Notes: generated by a model not told the origin, from the sequence alone. Shown: positions 8,887-17,965, counted from the first letter of the stretch. The stretch is 64,000 nucleotides of DNA from GCA-020344555 sp964548955 (GCA_964548955.1 CAZJTP010000002.1:1-64000); one strand, 5' to 3'. Numbers and translations are program-made.

Positions 8887-10653
8887 ATGACACAGCTCGA
8901 ACGGCAAATCCACATAGCCCAGCATCGACTCTGGCTGAATCGATGGTTTCATACGGTTTCCGTGCTTGTGGCTGTTGCGGCGGGCATTTTCGCCGTCGTG
9001 GTGTTGATCCAGCGTCTGTTTGATATGCCTATCCCGCTGTTCTGGATCGGGATCGCTCTGGCGGTCGGTGTAGCGGCCGGGTCGGTGATTTGGACGATTA
9101 TCGGTCGGGAGGATGCGGCTTTTGCGGCAGCGAAACTGGATGAGGCGGCCGGACTTTACGAGCGGCTTAGCAGCGGACAGTATTGCGTGGGCGAGAACGA
9201 TCCGTTTGCCAAGGCCGTCGTCGCCGATGCGGAGCGCGTGAGCGGTTCGCTTTCCGCTCGTCGACACATTCGCCTGACGACGCCGCAGCCCGTCACGTGG
9301 AGTGCCGCGTCGATCATTGTCGCGGCGCTGATGTTTCTGGTGTCTCCGGGACTGCTCAAGCCGACCGAGGCGAAACAGGCTGACGAGCGAGCGGTGGAGC
9401 TGGAGCAGACGAAGATTGCCGTCAAGCGGGAAATGGACGCCGTCCAGAGGATGGCGGAAACCAGCCCGGTGCTGGAGGATCTGAAAGAGCAACTCGACGG
9501 CGGTGATCGGAAGTTGGGCGGTCAGCTCCAAAGGCCGTCGGACATCCGCCATGAGGCCATCAAGAAGATCGACAAACTGGCCGACGCCGTCAAGCAGAAG
9601 CGAGAAAGCGACAGGTATGAGTCGACCAGGGAAATGCGCAAGATGCTGCGCGGCCTGAAGGTGCCCCAGTCCTCCAATGCACCAACGCAGAAGTTGAGCA
9701 AGGCTCTTCAGAAAAGTGACTTCAAGACCGCGAAACAGGAGATTCAGGCGCTGCGTGAGCAACTCGCGACGCTCAAGTCCAAAGAAGACAGGAAGATGGT
9801 CGCAAAAATCAGTAAACAGCTCGACGACATCTCCAAACAGCTCGAAAAGATCGCCAGGAATGAGAATCTCGCCCAGAAGCTGCAACAAGCTGGTATCGAG
9901 AAGGAGGATGTGGACCGCCTGCTCGAACACCTGAAAAAGGAGGACCTGGATCAGCTCAAAAAGCAGCTTGAAGAAAAGGGAATGAGCCAACGGCAGATCG
10001 AAAAGCTGGCCAAGCAACTGCAGCAACGGCAACGCGCCGGTGCCATGGCAAAGACACTAGCCCAATCCATTAAGCAAGGTTGCCGGTGCAACAGCCCCGG
10101 GCAGATGGGTGAAGCGCTTGCGGGGCTGGCCGTGGCGGCGGACCAGTTGGGCGAGCTTGAACTGCTTGAACAGGAGATGAACCAGCTCGACACGGTGCTG
10201 GCTGACTTACAGAGCACTAGGAACGGCATTGGCTGCCGTCGATACGGGCCGGGCTGCGGCGAAAACGGACCGGGGGCCGGCATGGGAAAGTTGGGCCAGG
10301 GACGCGGCGGACTCGCCCCGGAGCAGCAGACCGCCGTCGACTTCAAGACTGAGCGCGGCAAAGTTCACACCGGGAAAGGGGCGATCATCGGGCAGTTCCT
10401 TTTCGATGGTGAGCAGGTGAAGGGCGAGGTCACGTCGAGCATCAACGAGGTCGTCTCGGCCGCCGAGCACGACGCCAGCGATCGGATAAACCGCAACCGG
10501 ATCCCTCGTCAATACCACAAAGCGGTCAAGACCTACTTCTCCAACGTGCAGCGATCCATCAAGGACGCCAAGTTCACAGAACCGAAGGCAACCGACGGCG
10601 ACAGCGCAGACGAGTCCGTCGACCAGACCCACGATGACGAGGGAAAGGATTGA
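8887..10653 (+). CDS. Membrane protein with long coiled coil, first gene of Bat/MoxR-type region
   Basis: Two N-terminal membrane segments (about residues 22-42 and 50-72) are followed by another hydrophobic stretch near 150, then a long Lys/Glu/Gln-rich coiled-coil (about 180-400, e.g. LEKIARNENLAQKLQQAGIEK). A Gly-rich linker and a conserved-looking tail ending IPRQYHKAVKTYFSNVQ follow. The tail and layout resemble DUF4175-type proteins found next to VWA and MoxR genes in Planctomycetota; I am not certain of the family. ATG 8887 has GGAGG (8875-8879) at good spacing, preferred over ATG 8857. It is followed by an NHL lipoprotein and a double-VWA protein, suggesting a joint envelope function. 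Confidence 0.7.
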   Translation: MTQLERQIHIAQHRLWLNRWFHTVSVLVAVAAGIFAVVVLIQRLFDMPIPLFWIGIALAVGVAAGSVIWTIIGREDAAFAAAKLDEAAGLYERLSSGQYCVGENDPFAKAVVADAERVSGSLSARRHIRLTTPQPVTWSAASIIVAALMFLVSPGLLKPTEAKQADERAVELEQTKIAVKREMDAVQRMAETSPVLEDLKEQLDGGDRKLGGQLQRPSDIRHEAIKKIDKLADAVKQKRESDRYESTREMRKMLRGLKVPQSSNAPTQKLSKALQKSDFKTAKQEIQALREQLATLKSKEDRKMVAKISKQLDDISKQLEKIARNENLAQKLQQAGIEKEDVDRLLEHLKKEDLDQLKKQLEEKGMSQRQIEKLAKQLQQRQRAGAMAKTLAQSIKQGCRCNSPGQMGEALAGLAVAADQLGELELLEQEMNQLDTVLADLQSTRNGIGCRRYGPGCGENGPGAGMGKLGQGRGGLAPEQQTAVDFKTERGKVHTGKGAIIGQFLFDGEQVKGEVTSSINEVVSAAEHDASDRINRNRIPRQYHKAVKTYFSNVQRSIKDAKFTEPKATDGDSADESVDQTHDDEGKD

Positions 10654-10704
10654 ATGAGTGCGGGAGACGACTCAAAAGAGTCGAGACTTTTGGACCGCGT
10701 GGAG

Positions 10705-10733
10705 ATCCGTGCGGGCTAAAGCCTGCAGCTCGC
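10705..10733 (+). repeat. Short palindrome, family A
   Basis: GCGGGCTAAAGCCTGC with the flanking CTCGC typical of family A. It lies just before the likely lipoprotein start of the next gene. Confidence 0.6.
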
Positions 10734-10762
10734 CTATTGTCACCTCCGTTACCGGTGATTCT

Positions 10763-11719
10763 TTGAAAGCCCGATCTCACTCTAGACGTCACCATTCGCG
10801 TGCACGAGTCGGCGTCCGTTCGGTTCTGCTGTCGGCCTTGATGAGCTTGGTTGCGGGGTGCGAGCCGCCGCCGATGACGCCGAACGGCGTGATCGGTGTT
10901 TTCGGCGGCGTTGGTCTGGGGCCGGGTGCGTTCAGCTATCCCCGGGCCGTCGCTGCTGAATCCGGCGGATCGGTGTTCATCGTGGATAAAACCGCGCGTG
11001 TGCAGCGATTCGCCGTTGATGGCACGTTCGAGACATTCTGGCGCATGCCGGAGAAGGCCCAGGGCAAGCCGGTCGGACTGACCGTGCATCCCGATGGGCG
11101 GATCTTCGTCGCCGACACCCACTACCACCGCGTAATGATCTTCGACCGCGATGGCAAGCCTCTCGGTTCGTTCGGCTGCAAGGGCACCGGTGACGGCGAG
11201 TTTATGCTGCCGACGGACGTGGCCGTCGACGCCGAAGGTTTCCTTTATGTGAGCGAGTACCAGGGCAACGACCGGATCACGAAGTGGTCGCCGGATCTTG
11301 CGTTCGTGTCGGCGATGGGTGAGGATCCGATCAAGGGCAAGCGTCTGAGCCGCCCCGCGGGTGTCGACATTGATGACGAGCAGACACTTTGGATCGCGGA
11401 CGCCTGCAACCATCGGATCGTGAGGCTCTCGCTCGACGGCGAGCCGGTCACGACGTTCGGTCGGTTCGGCGACGGGCCGGGTGAGCTTCGTTATCCCTAT
11501 GACATTGATGTGTCACCGGACGGCACGATCATGGTCTGCGAGTACGAGGGGAACCGCCTGCAGTGGTTTTCCAAGGACGGTCGATCCCTGCGCATATGGG
11601 GCAGCAGCGGCCGCGGACCGGGCGAGCTGTTTGCCCCGTGGGGTGCCGCTTTCGGGCCCGGCGGGAACGTGTACGTCGTGGATTCGCTCAACAGCCGCGT
11701 GCAGATCATCAGACCATGA
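10763..11719 (+). CDS. NHL-repeat beta-propeller lipoprotein
   Basis: A basic n-region, hydrophobic core and lipobox (LVAGC) mark a lipoprotein. Six or so NHL repeats follow, e.g. GLGPGAFSYPRAVAAE, GTGDGEFMLPTDVAVD, GDGPGELRYPYDIDVS and GRGPGELFAPWGAAFG, making a beta-propeller. It is probably anchored in the envelope and acts as a binding platform for the neighbouring VWA proteins. The frame is open to a GTG at 10658, but that would translate a family-A palindrome; the TTG at 10763 gives a normal lipoprotein signal. The start is uncertain. It overlaps the next gene by four bases (ATGA), indicating coupling. Confidence 0.8.
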   Translation: MKARSHSRRHHSRARVGVRSVLLSALMSLVAGCEPPPMTPNGVIGVFGGVGLGPGAFSYPRAVAAESGGSVFIVDKTARVQRFAVDGTFETFWRMPEKAQGKPVGLTVHPDGRIFVADTHYHRVMIFDRDGKPLGSFGCKGTGDGEFMLPTDVAVDAEGFLYVSEYQGNDRITKWSPDLAFVSAMGEDPIKGKRLSRPAGVDIDDEQTLWIADACNHRIVRLSLDGEPVTTFGRFGDGPGELRYPYDIDVSPDGTIMVCEYEGNRLQWFSKDGRSLRIWGSSGRGPGELFAPWGAAFGPGGNVYVVDSLNSRVQIIRP

Positions 11720-14700
11720 CAATCGTCGCGATCGTGCTTCCGTTTGACTTTGATCAGCCCGCATGGTTGTGGCTGTGCCTGCTGGTGCCGGTGCTCGTTT
11801 TCGCATCGCTTCGGAGTCTTGCGGGGCTCGACCCGGTGCGGCGGGTTCTGGCGCTGGTCGTTCGCAGCCTGCTGGTGATCCTGATTGCCTGCTGCCTGGC
11901 CAGGATCGAGCGTGTGCAGCGTAACGACGACCTGACGGTCATCTTCCTGATGGACAGGTCGCACAGCGTTGAGGCCATGCAGGAGTACCAGGAAGAGTAC
12001 ATCCGTCAGGTGAGCGACGGCCTGCCTCCCGATGACCGTGTCGGTGTGATTGACTTTGCCCGCGACGCGCACCTTGAACAGTTGCCCATGCGCGGCGGAT
12101 ACTTCGTACCGCCGGGCCGGCTGCCCATCATGCCGAACATGGATCGCACGAACGTCGCATCGGCCTTGCGGTTGGCGATGGCGATGTTCCCGCACGACAC
12201 GGCCAAGCGCATCGTCCTGATGTCCGACGGGAACGACAACATGGGTGATCTGCTGACCGAGGCGCGGCGGGCGAAGGCGGACGGCGTACCCGTCGACGTC
12301 GTGCCTCTATGGTACACCCGCCCCAACGAGGTCTACTTCGATCGGATGATCGCACCCACGCACGCCGAGCCGGGTGAGCAGGTGCCGATCCGCATGATCC
12401 TCCATACCGACAAACGCGTCTCGGGCACGATCTCAATCTATCAGAACGGACGGCTTGTCGACCTTCCCGAGGAGCATGCGCAGATCGACCTGAAGCGGGG
12501 AAACAACACGTTCTTCATCAAACTCCCCGTCCACGGCGCCGGTGCGCACACGTTTGAGGCCGTCTTCCGCCCTGACGACGACTCGATGGACGCAACCGCG
12601 CTGAACAACACGGCGACTGCATTCTCGTTCGTGTCCGGCAAGAGCCGCGCGCTTCTGATCAGCGCCGATCCGCGGTTCGACCTCCCCCTGTATGACGCGC
12701 TTCGCAGCGAGAACGTCAACGTTGATATGAAGTCAACGTCGCAGCTTGGTGAGTTCGGGCTTTTACAGATGATGACGTATTCGACCATCATCCTGGCCAA
12801 CATACCGGCCGCCACCTTCACCGACCAGCAGCAGCGAGAGCTCGCGACGTACGTCAAAGACATGGGGAGCGGGCTGATCATGCTGGGCGGGGACGAGGGA
12901 TTCGGCGCCGGCGGCTGGATCGGGAGCCCCATCGAGGAGGTGATGCCCGTATCGTTCGAGATTAAGCACAAACGTGTGATCCCGCGCGGTGCGCTGGTGC
13001 TGATCATGCATAGCTGCGAGATACCCCGCGGTAACTACTGGGGAAAGGAGATGGCGAAAAAGAGCGTCGATACGATCAGCTCGAAAGATTATATCGGCGT
13101 CCTTGCCTACACCTACTCACCCGGCGGTGAGAACTGGGAGGTGCCCCTCGACCTCAACTCGAACAAGGCGGCGGTTAAGGCCAGAATTGAGAGGATGCAG
13201 ATCGGCGACATGCCGGACTTCGGTCAGACCATGCAGATGGCCTACGAGGAGCTGACGACCGGGCGCGGCCGCGACGCCGCCCAGAAACATGTGATCATCA
13301 TGAGCGACGGCGACGCGCAGGGCCCGTCGCGGAGGCTGCTTGCCAACTACAAGAGCGCGAAGATCACCGTCTCCACCATCGCGATCGGATGGGGCGCGCA
13401 CGTGATGGAGCGGACGATGCGTATGATTGCGACCGCAACCGGCGGCAAGTATTACGCGGCCCGCAACCCGCGGATGCTCCCACAGATCTTCGTCAAGGAA
13501 TCGAAGGTCGTCCGTCGTCCGCTGATCATCGAAGAGAGGATCAAGCCCCAGATTCTGCACGCCCAAAGCGATTTACTGATCGGCGTGGATCCGACGGAGT
13601 TGCTGCCGCCGCTTGAGGGTATGGTGCTGACGTCGCCCAAAGAGAGTCCCAACGTCATCGTCCCCATCGTCCGTGTTACCAACGACGGTGAGGACCCGTT
13701 GCTGGCCCACTGGCAGTACGAGCTGGGCAAGACGGTTGCGTTTACGAGCGGGTATTGGACTGTGTGGGGCGAGAGCTGGATGCAGTGGCCTAAGTTCGCG
13801 AAGCTCTGGGCGCAGATCGTTCGCTGGACGATGCGGCAGGATACGCCCGCGAATTTCGACACCTATACCAAGGTCGAAGGCAATCGCGGGCGGATCGTCG
13901 TCGACGCGCTGGACAAGGACGCGAGCTACCTCAACCTGCTGCAACTGCGAGCGAACGTCATCGGCCCCGACAAAACCGCGATACCCGTTCAGTTCACGCA
14001 GACGGGACCGGGGCACTATGAAGCCGAGTTCCCGATCGAACAAGCCGGTCAGTACCTCGCCAACGCTCACATCTACAGCGCGGATGGTAGAAGCCTTGGA
14101 ACGATTCGGACGGGGTTGTCGGCGCCGTTCTCACCCGAGTATCGCGACCTTGAGCCCAACGAAACCATTCTGCGACAGGTGGCTGACATCACCGGCGGGC
14201 GCTGGTTGGATGTCGAGCCGGAAGATGCCGACATCTTCAGCCACGATCTGCCGCCGACCGAAGCGAAGCGGTCGGCATGGGAGTGGGTGGTCGCGTGGCT
14301 GCTTCTGCCGGTGTTTCTGCTCGATGTGGCTGTCAGGCGTTTGGCAAGTTGGCTGGCACTGTCCATCGTGGTGGAGGTCTTGATCCTCGTGGTGTTACTG
14401 TTCGGTCTGGATATGCGGGTGGCTCCGTGGTGGGGGATTCTCGGCGTTTTCCTGCTTGCGGAGCTGATCGGTTGGACCATCCGTTTTCGGTACATAGGCC
14501 CACTGTTTGACTTTATGACCCATACAGTCACCGTGCTGGGGCAGACAGGTGACCGTAGTGCCGCTGCACTCGAGAAGCTCAAGAGTACGCGCGAGCGGGT
14601 TCGCGACAGCCTCAAAACGGATTTGGAGGAGGCGGAGAAACGTTTGGAAGACGAACCCACCCCTCTGACCCGGACGACCGCCAGACGCCGTTTCGATGTC

Positions 14701-14892
14701 GGGGATGCGCAGGCGGCCACGACCGCGGGCGATTTACACGATGCTCTCGGCGGTGCCAAGGCCGCCCGACTGCAACCCAAACCTGGAGAGCAGCCGGCAG
14801 CGGACCGGGAGACGGACGAGGAACAAACGACGACATCGCGGCTTCTGCGCGCCAAGAAACGCGCCGAACGCGAGCAGGAAGACAAACAATGA
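11716..14892 (+). CDS. Large membrane protein with two VWA domains and a GATase-like domain
   Basis: About 1058 residues. Two or three N-terminal membrane helices (LWLCLLVPVLVFA, ALVVRSLLVILIACCLA) precede a VWA domain with a full MIDAS motif (FLMDRSHSVE, i.e. DxSxS), then a class-I glutamine amidotransferase-like fold (AATFTDQQQRELATYVKD, LIMLGGDEGFG), and a second VWA-like domain whose MIDAS is degenerate (LIMHSCEI) though HVIIMSDGD is kept. Two to three membrane helices and a charged coiled coil end the protein. The layout matches the planctomycete proteins found with MoxR, DUF58 and BatA. ATG 11716 overlaps the NHL gene stop; a frame extension to 11563 is a shadow. Confidence 0.85.
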   Translation: MTIVAIVLPFDFDQPAWLWLCLLVPVLVFASLRSLAGLDPVRRVLALVVRSLLVILIACCLARIERVQRNDDLTVIFLMDRSHSVEAMQEYQEEYIRQVSDGLPPDDRVGVIDFARDAHLEQLPMRGGYFVPPGRLPIMPNMDRTNVASALRLAMAMFPHDTAKRIVLMSDGNDNMGDLLTEARRAKADGVPVDVVPLWYTRPNEVYFDRMIAPTHAEPGEQVPIRMILHTDKRVSGTISIYQNGRLVDLPEEHAQIDLKRGNNTFFIKLPVHGAGAHTFEAVFRPDDDSMDATALNNTATAFSFVSGKSRALLISADPRFDLPLYDALRSENVNVDMKSTSQLGEFGLLQMMTYSTIILANIPAATFTDQQQRELATYVKDMGSGLIMLGGDEGFGAGGWIGSPIEEVMPVSFEIKHKRVIPRGALVLIMHSCEIPRGNYWGKEMAKKSVDTISSKDYIGVLAYTYSPGGENWEVPLDLNSNKAAVKARIERMQIGDMPDFGQTMQMAYEELTTGRGRDAAQKHVIIMSDGDAQGPSRRLLANYKSAKITVSTIAIGWGAHVMERTMRMIATATGGKYYAARNPRMLPQIFVKESKVVRRPLIIEERIKPQILHAQSDLLIGVDPTELLPPLEGMVLTSPKESPNVIVPIVRVTNDGEDPLLAHWQYELGKTVAFTSGYWTVWGESWMQWPKFAKLWAQIVRWTMRQDTPANFDTYTKVEGNRGRIVVDALDKDASYLNLLQLRANVIGPDKTAIPVQFTQTGPGHYEAEFPIEQAGQYLANAHIYSADGRSLGTIRTGLSAPFSPEYRDLEPNETILRQVADITGGRWLDVEPEDADIFSHDLPPTEAKRSAWEWVVAWLLLPVFLLDVAVRRLASWLALSIVVEVLILVVLLFGLDMRVAPWWGILGVFLLAELIGWTIRFRYIGPLFDFMTHTVTVLGQTGDRSAAALEKLKSTRERVRDSLKTDLEEAEKRLEDEPTPLTRTTARRRFDVGDAQAATTAGDLHDALGGAKAARLQPKPGEQPAADRETDEEQTTTSRLLRAKKRAEREQEDKQ

Positions 14893-14902
14893 ATTGTATG
14901 GA

Positions 14903-14998
14903 CGAGCCGCGGGCTCAAAACCCGCGCGGACCTTTGACGAACGAATCAGAGTCATCGACACTCGATTCTCCGCGCAGACTTCAAGTCTGCGGCTCGCT
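14903..14998. repeat. REPIN-like inverted pair, family A
   Basis: Left arm GAGCCGCGGGCTCAAAACCC and right arm GACTTCAAGTCTGCGGCTC are inverted copies of the family-A palindrome about 37 bases apart. The pair sits between the VWA gene and moxR. Confidence 0.75.
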
Positions 14999-15049
14999 GA
15001 GGCGAAACCGGTAAGACTGAGTCGAGTGTCTAACTGTCAGGAGCGGCTT

Positions 15050-16069
15050 ATGACTTCGCAGATTGATCCCGCTGTGGAAAAGGCGACGAAGGAGTTTCGC
15101 AGCAAGTTTCAGGCTGTTCAAAAGGAGATCGGCAAGGCCATCGTCGGTCATAAGGAGATCGTCGAAGGGGTTTTGACGGCTTTATTCGTCGGGGGACACG
15201 TGCTGATAGAGGGCGTACCGGGTCTGGGGAAGACGTACCTTATTCGCACGCTCGCTCAGGCCGTGGATTTGAAGTTCTCGCGGATTCAATTCACGCCCGA
15301 TCTGATGCCGGCGGACATCATTGGAACGACGATCATCTCGGAGGACCCCGCCTCGGGGAAGCGGACGTTTGAATTTCAAAAAGGCCCGCTATTCGCCCAG
15401 ATCGTCCTGGCCGACGAGATCAACCGCGCAACGCCCAAGACGCAGTCGGCGCTTCTGGAGGCGATGCAGGAGCACACGGTGACGGTAGGTGGCACACGCA
15501 ATCAGCTCGAGGAACCGTTCTTCGTCTTGGCGACGCAGAATCCGATCGAACAAGAGGGCACGTATCCGCTTCCCGAGGCCCAGCTCGACCGGTTTCTGTT
15601 CAAGCTCCTCGTGAGCTACTCGAACAAGGACGAACTCAAGACCATCGTGGACCGCACGACGACCGCATACCGTCCGGACATTAAGAAGGTCATGAGCGGT
15701 CAAGAGATCATCGGGGCGCAGAACCTTGTGCGCCGGATCGTGATGGCTCCGCACGTCCAGGAGTATGCGATTCGCCTGGCAATGGCGTCGCACCCCGGCG
15801 GGCAATTCGCCGTGGAGGCGACCAACAAGTACGTGCGGTGGGGCGCAAGCCCGCGGGCCGTCCAGACGCTCACGCTGGGCGCCAAGCTCCGCGCCATGCT
15901 CGACGGGAGGTTCAACGCCAGCTTCAGTGACGTTCAAAAGGTGTATCTGCCGGCCATGCGACACCGCGTCCTGCTCAACTTCGAGGGCGAGGCGGAAGGG
16001 GTCAGCACCGACGACGTGCTAAAGGGGATACTCGACAAAACCCCGACAATGGCGGAGGCGGCAGCGTGA
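15050..16069 (+). CDS. moxR: MoxR-family AAA ATPase
   Basis: Walker A GVPGLGKT, Walker B LADEINRA, and the family signature ATQNPIEQEGTYPLPEAQLDRF are all present; length 339 is normal. MoxR proteins are cytoplasmic chaperone-like ATPases that, with DUF58 and VWA partners, mature or remodel metal-binding or envelope complexes. ATG 15050 has AGGAG (15039-15043) 6 bases upstream. An open frame to 14696 overlaps the preceding gene and crosses a palindrome pair, so it is rejected. Normally DUF58 follows directly; here a mobile block (16149-17965) separates them. Confidence 0.92.
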   Translation: MTSQIDPAVEKATKEFRSKFQAVQKEIGKAIVGHKEIVEGVLTALFVGGHVLIEGVPGLGKTYLIRTLAQAVDLKFSRIQFTPDLMPADIIGTTIISEDPASGKRTFEFQKGPLFAQIVLADEINRATPKTQSALLEAMQEHTVTVGGTRNQLEEPFFVLATQNPIEQEGTYPLPEAQLDRFLFKLLVSYSNKDELKTIVDRTTTAYRPDIKKVMSGQEIIGAQNLVRRIVMAPHVQEYAIRLAMASHPGGQFAVEATNKYVRWGASPRAVQTLTLGAKLRAMLDGRFNASFSDVQKVYLPAMRHRVLLNFEGEAEGVSTDDVLKGILDKTPTMAEAAA

Positions 16070-16148
16070 CGGAATTGCGGATTGCGGATTGTCGATTGAC
16101 GATTGGAGATTGAGTAACCAATGCACCTATAGCGATTGTCGTTTTTGT

Positions 16149-16174
16149 GTAGCGGCCGGCGTCCCCGCCGGCCG
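16149..16174 (+). repeat. REP palindrome, family B, left of RAYT
   Basis: GTAGCGGCCGGCGTCCCCGC followed by CGGCCG, an imperfect palindrome. Identical ends occur in the REPIN at 17805-17965. Positioned 19 bases before the transposase start, as expected for a REP/RAYT pair. Confidence 0.85.
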
Positions 16175-16193
16175 AGTGGGATTAGCATTACTG

Positions 16194-16685
16194 ATGCAGC
16201 AACACGGACCAGCCCAACCGTACAAGACCTTTGGAGCCAGCCGGGCCGTCCGCCACCCGCAGACGGATTATGCCACCGACCTCGATATCCACCTGATCAT
16301 CGCGGCGCGGAGCGGAAAACCTTTTGGGGACGCGGAGTTGGCTTGCCAGGTTTGCCGCAGCGTGGAGGTCGTCTGCAAGCAACTGGGATACCAGTTGTAT
16401 GGCTACTGCCTGATGCCGGACCATCTTCACGCCCTGCTGTCACCGGGAACCTCCGGTATCGAGTTGAAGACTTGGCTGCAGCGGTTCAAGAGCTTCACCG
16501 GGCACTGGGCGAAGCACCATCGTGGGATCGACGGATTGTGGCAGCGCTCGTGCTACGACCACATTTGCCGTGAAGGCGAAACGGCCGGGCGCGTACTCAG
16601 GTACATCATGGACAACCCTGTGAAGGACGGCTTGGCGGAGGATTGGCAGGCGTGGCCGTGGTCCAAGGCGTTTGTCGAAATATAG
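16194..16685 (+). CDS. REP-associated tyrosine transposase (RAYT), Y1_Tnp family
   Basis: The HUH motif is HLH in YCLMPDHLHALL, and the likely catalytic Tyr is in SCYDHICRE; the family tail YIMDNPVKDGLAEDW follows. RAYTs are single-strand nickases related to IS200/IS605 TnpA that mobilise REP/REPIN sequences. Length 163 is at the short end but all motifs are present, so it looks intact. ATG 16194 is preferred to 16089 because an upstream start would translate the REP palindrome, and because the first codons align with a vestigial copy inside the REPINs (MQQHGPAQPYKTFGA versus MQEHEAVRMYTTCGI). No Shine-Dalgarno is visible. The gene ends just before the assembly gap. Confidence 0.9.
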   Translation: MQQHGPAQPYKTFGASRAVRHPQTDYATDLDIHLIIAARSGKPFGDAELACQVCRSVEVVCKQLGYQLYGYCLMPDHLHALLSPGTSGIELKTWLQRFKSFTGHWAKHHRGIDGLWQRSCYDHICREGETAGRVLRYIMDNPVKDGLAEDWQAWPWSKAFVEI

Positions 16686-16888
16686 ACCGTGTACAGTGTA
16701 GCCCCGGCGCACCGGGGGCGTCCCCGCCGGCCGNNNNNNNNNNNNNNNNNNNNNNNNNNNNNNNNNNNNNNNNNNNNNNNNNNNNNNNNNNNNNNNNNNN
16801 NNNNNNNNNNNNNNNNNNNNNNNNNNNNNNNNNAATATAGACCGTGTACAGTGTAGCCCCGGCGCACCGGGGGCGTCCCCGCCGGCCG
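16679..16888. other. Scaffold gap of 100 N flanked by an exact 55-base duplication
   Basis: N runs from 16734 to 16833. The 55 bases 16679-16733 are repeated exactly at 16834-16888 (both begin AATATAGACCGTGTACAG and end CCCCGCCGGCCG). This is what two contigs overlapping by one assembler k-mer would look like, so real missing sequence may be zero. Any ORF running through the N tract is an artefact. Confidence 0.85.
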
Positions 16889-17023
16889 ATCGGGATTGCA
16901 GATGACGATGCAAGAACACGAGGCAGTGCGAATGTACACGACCTGTGGTATCCGGCCAGCGGGGACACCGTACCGACAGGCAAGGTCCCGGATGAAACGG
17001 CCGGCGGGGACGCCGGCCGCTAC
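16853..17023 (+). repeat. REPIN copy 1, family B
   Basis: Two inverted family-B REP arms flank a spacer of about 110 bases. Bases 16872-17023 are identical (152 bases) to 17814-17965. The left arm is diverged. The spacer carries a vestige of the RAYT start codon region. Confidence 0.85.
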
Positions 17024-17044
17024 TGAACCGATCCTGGAGATTGA

Positions 17045-17767
17045 ATGATGAGAAGAATAATTCTAATCGCCATGCTCATGCTCCTCGGATATCAAGACAA
17101 GGCCGAAGCTCAATGCGAACAAGGGCCACGTCAGATCACTGTCCACGGACAAGGTGAGATTCTTGTAGCCCCCGACGAAGCCGTCATCGAGCTTGGCGTC
17201 CAATCGATCGACGCTGATCTCGAAGCGCTAAGGGCCAAGAATAGTGAGATCGTACGGGGTGCCATTCAACGTATCAAGGAACTCGGTGTGGATCTTCCGG
17301 ACATGCAGACCGGGCGTATTGAGCTCGACCCAATCCAGCAAGACAGACACAAGCCTGCGGAAGTTGCTGTTTACGAGTGCCATACTAGGATTGTTGTAAG
17401 ACTGCGAGACTTATCCAAATTCGAGCTGGTGCTTGCAACGGCGCTAAAGAACGGTGTGAACCGTTTGCATGGAACGCATCTGACCACGTCCGAGCAAGAA
17501 AAACACTGCGACAAGGCTCTCTTGTTAGCTCTAAAAGCCGCCAAGGCAAAGGCAACTAAGATGTCTGCTGAGCTGGGACAGTCCATCGGACAACCGCTAT
17601 CCGTAACGGAAGAACATTCCGGACCGAAATGGTCGTATGGCAGATCTTTGTTCTCGGTGTTTAGCGGATCTGCGAGTGGAAGTGAACTCGAAGGCTTTGC
17701 GCCAGGCCAAATCCTGATCAGCGCCAGGGTGTTGGTGAGCTTTGAACTCCAGGACTCGGACGACTGA
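17045..17767 (+). CDS. SIMPL (DUF541) domain exported protein
   Basis: A signal peptide (RRIILIAMLMLLGY) is followed by a SIMPL/DUF541 domain: ITVHGQGEILVAPDEAVIELGV at the start, a KxxELGV helix, and the C-terminal ARVLVSFEL strand. SIMPL proteins are periplasmic oligomers of unclear function (relatives: BP26/OMP28, YggE). ATG 17045 or 17048 is possible; GGAGA (17036-17040) fits 17048 better. Base composition looks less GC-rich than its neighbours, and it is bracketed by two direct REPIN copies with one identical 152-base core, so acquisition or movement with the repeats is plausible. Confidence 0.85.
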   Translation: MMRRIILIAMLMLLGYQDKAEAQCEQGPRQITVHGQGEILVAPDEAVIELGVQSIDADLEALRAKNSEIVRGAIQRIKELGVDLPDMQTGRIELDPIQQDRHKPAEVAVYECHTRIVVRLRDLSKFELVLATALKNGVNRLHGTHLTTSEQEKHCDKALLLALKAAKAKATKMSAELGQSIGQPLSVTEEHSGPKWSYGRSLFSVFSGSASGSELEGFAPGQILISARVLVSFELQDSDD

Positions 17768-17804
17768 AATGGCACATTGGCCCTGAAATCGACGGTGGCG
17801 ATGC

Positions 17805-17965
17805 GTAGCGGCCGGCGTCCCCGCCGGCCGATCGGGATTGCAGATGACGATGCAAGAACACGAGGCAGTGCGAATGTACACGACCTGTGGTATCCGGCCA
17901 GCGGGGACACCGTACCGACAGGCAAGGTCCCGGATGAAACGGCCGGCGGGGACGCCGGCCGCTAC
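17805..17965 (+). repeat. REPIN copy 2, family B
   Basis: A 161-base element with perfect 26-base inverted ends (GTAGCGGCCGGCGTCCCCGC at the left, its complement ending GCCGGCCGCTAC at the right). It lies between the SIMPL gene and the DUF58 gene. Confidence 0.9.

Noticed and set aside
8869..10032. Minus-strand leucine-rich open frame
   Set aside because: It is the mirror of the Lys/Gln-rich coiled coil on the plus strand; the leucines come from antisense of CAG/AAG codons.
14696..15049. Upstream extension of moxR
   Set aside because: It overlaps the VWA gene, passes through a palindrome pair and has no ribosome-binding site, while ATG 15050 does.
16440..16983. Open frames running through the N tract
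   Set aside because: N bases translate as X; these frames have no meaning.
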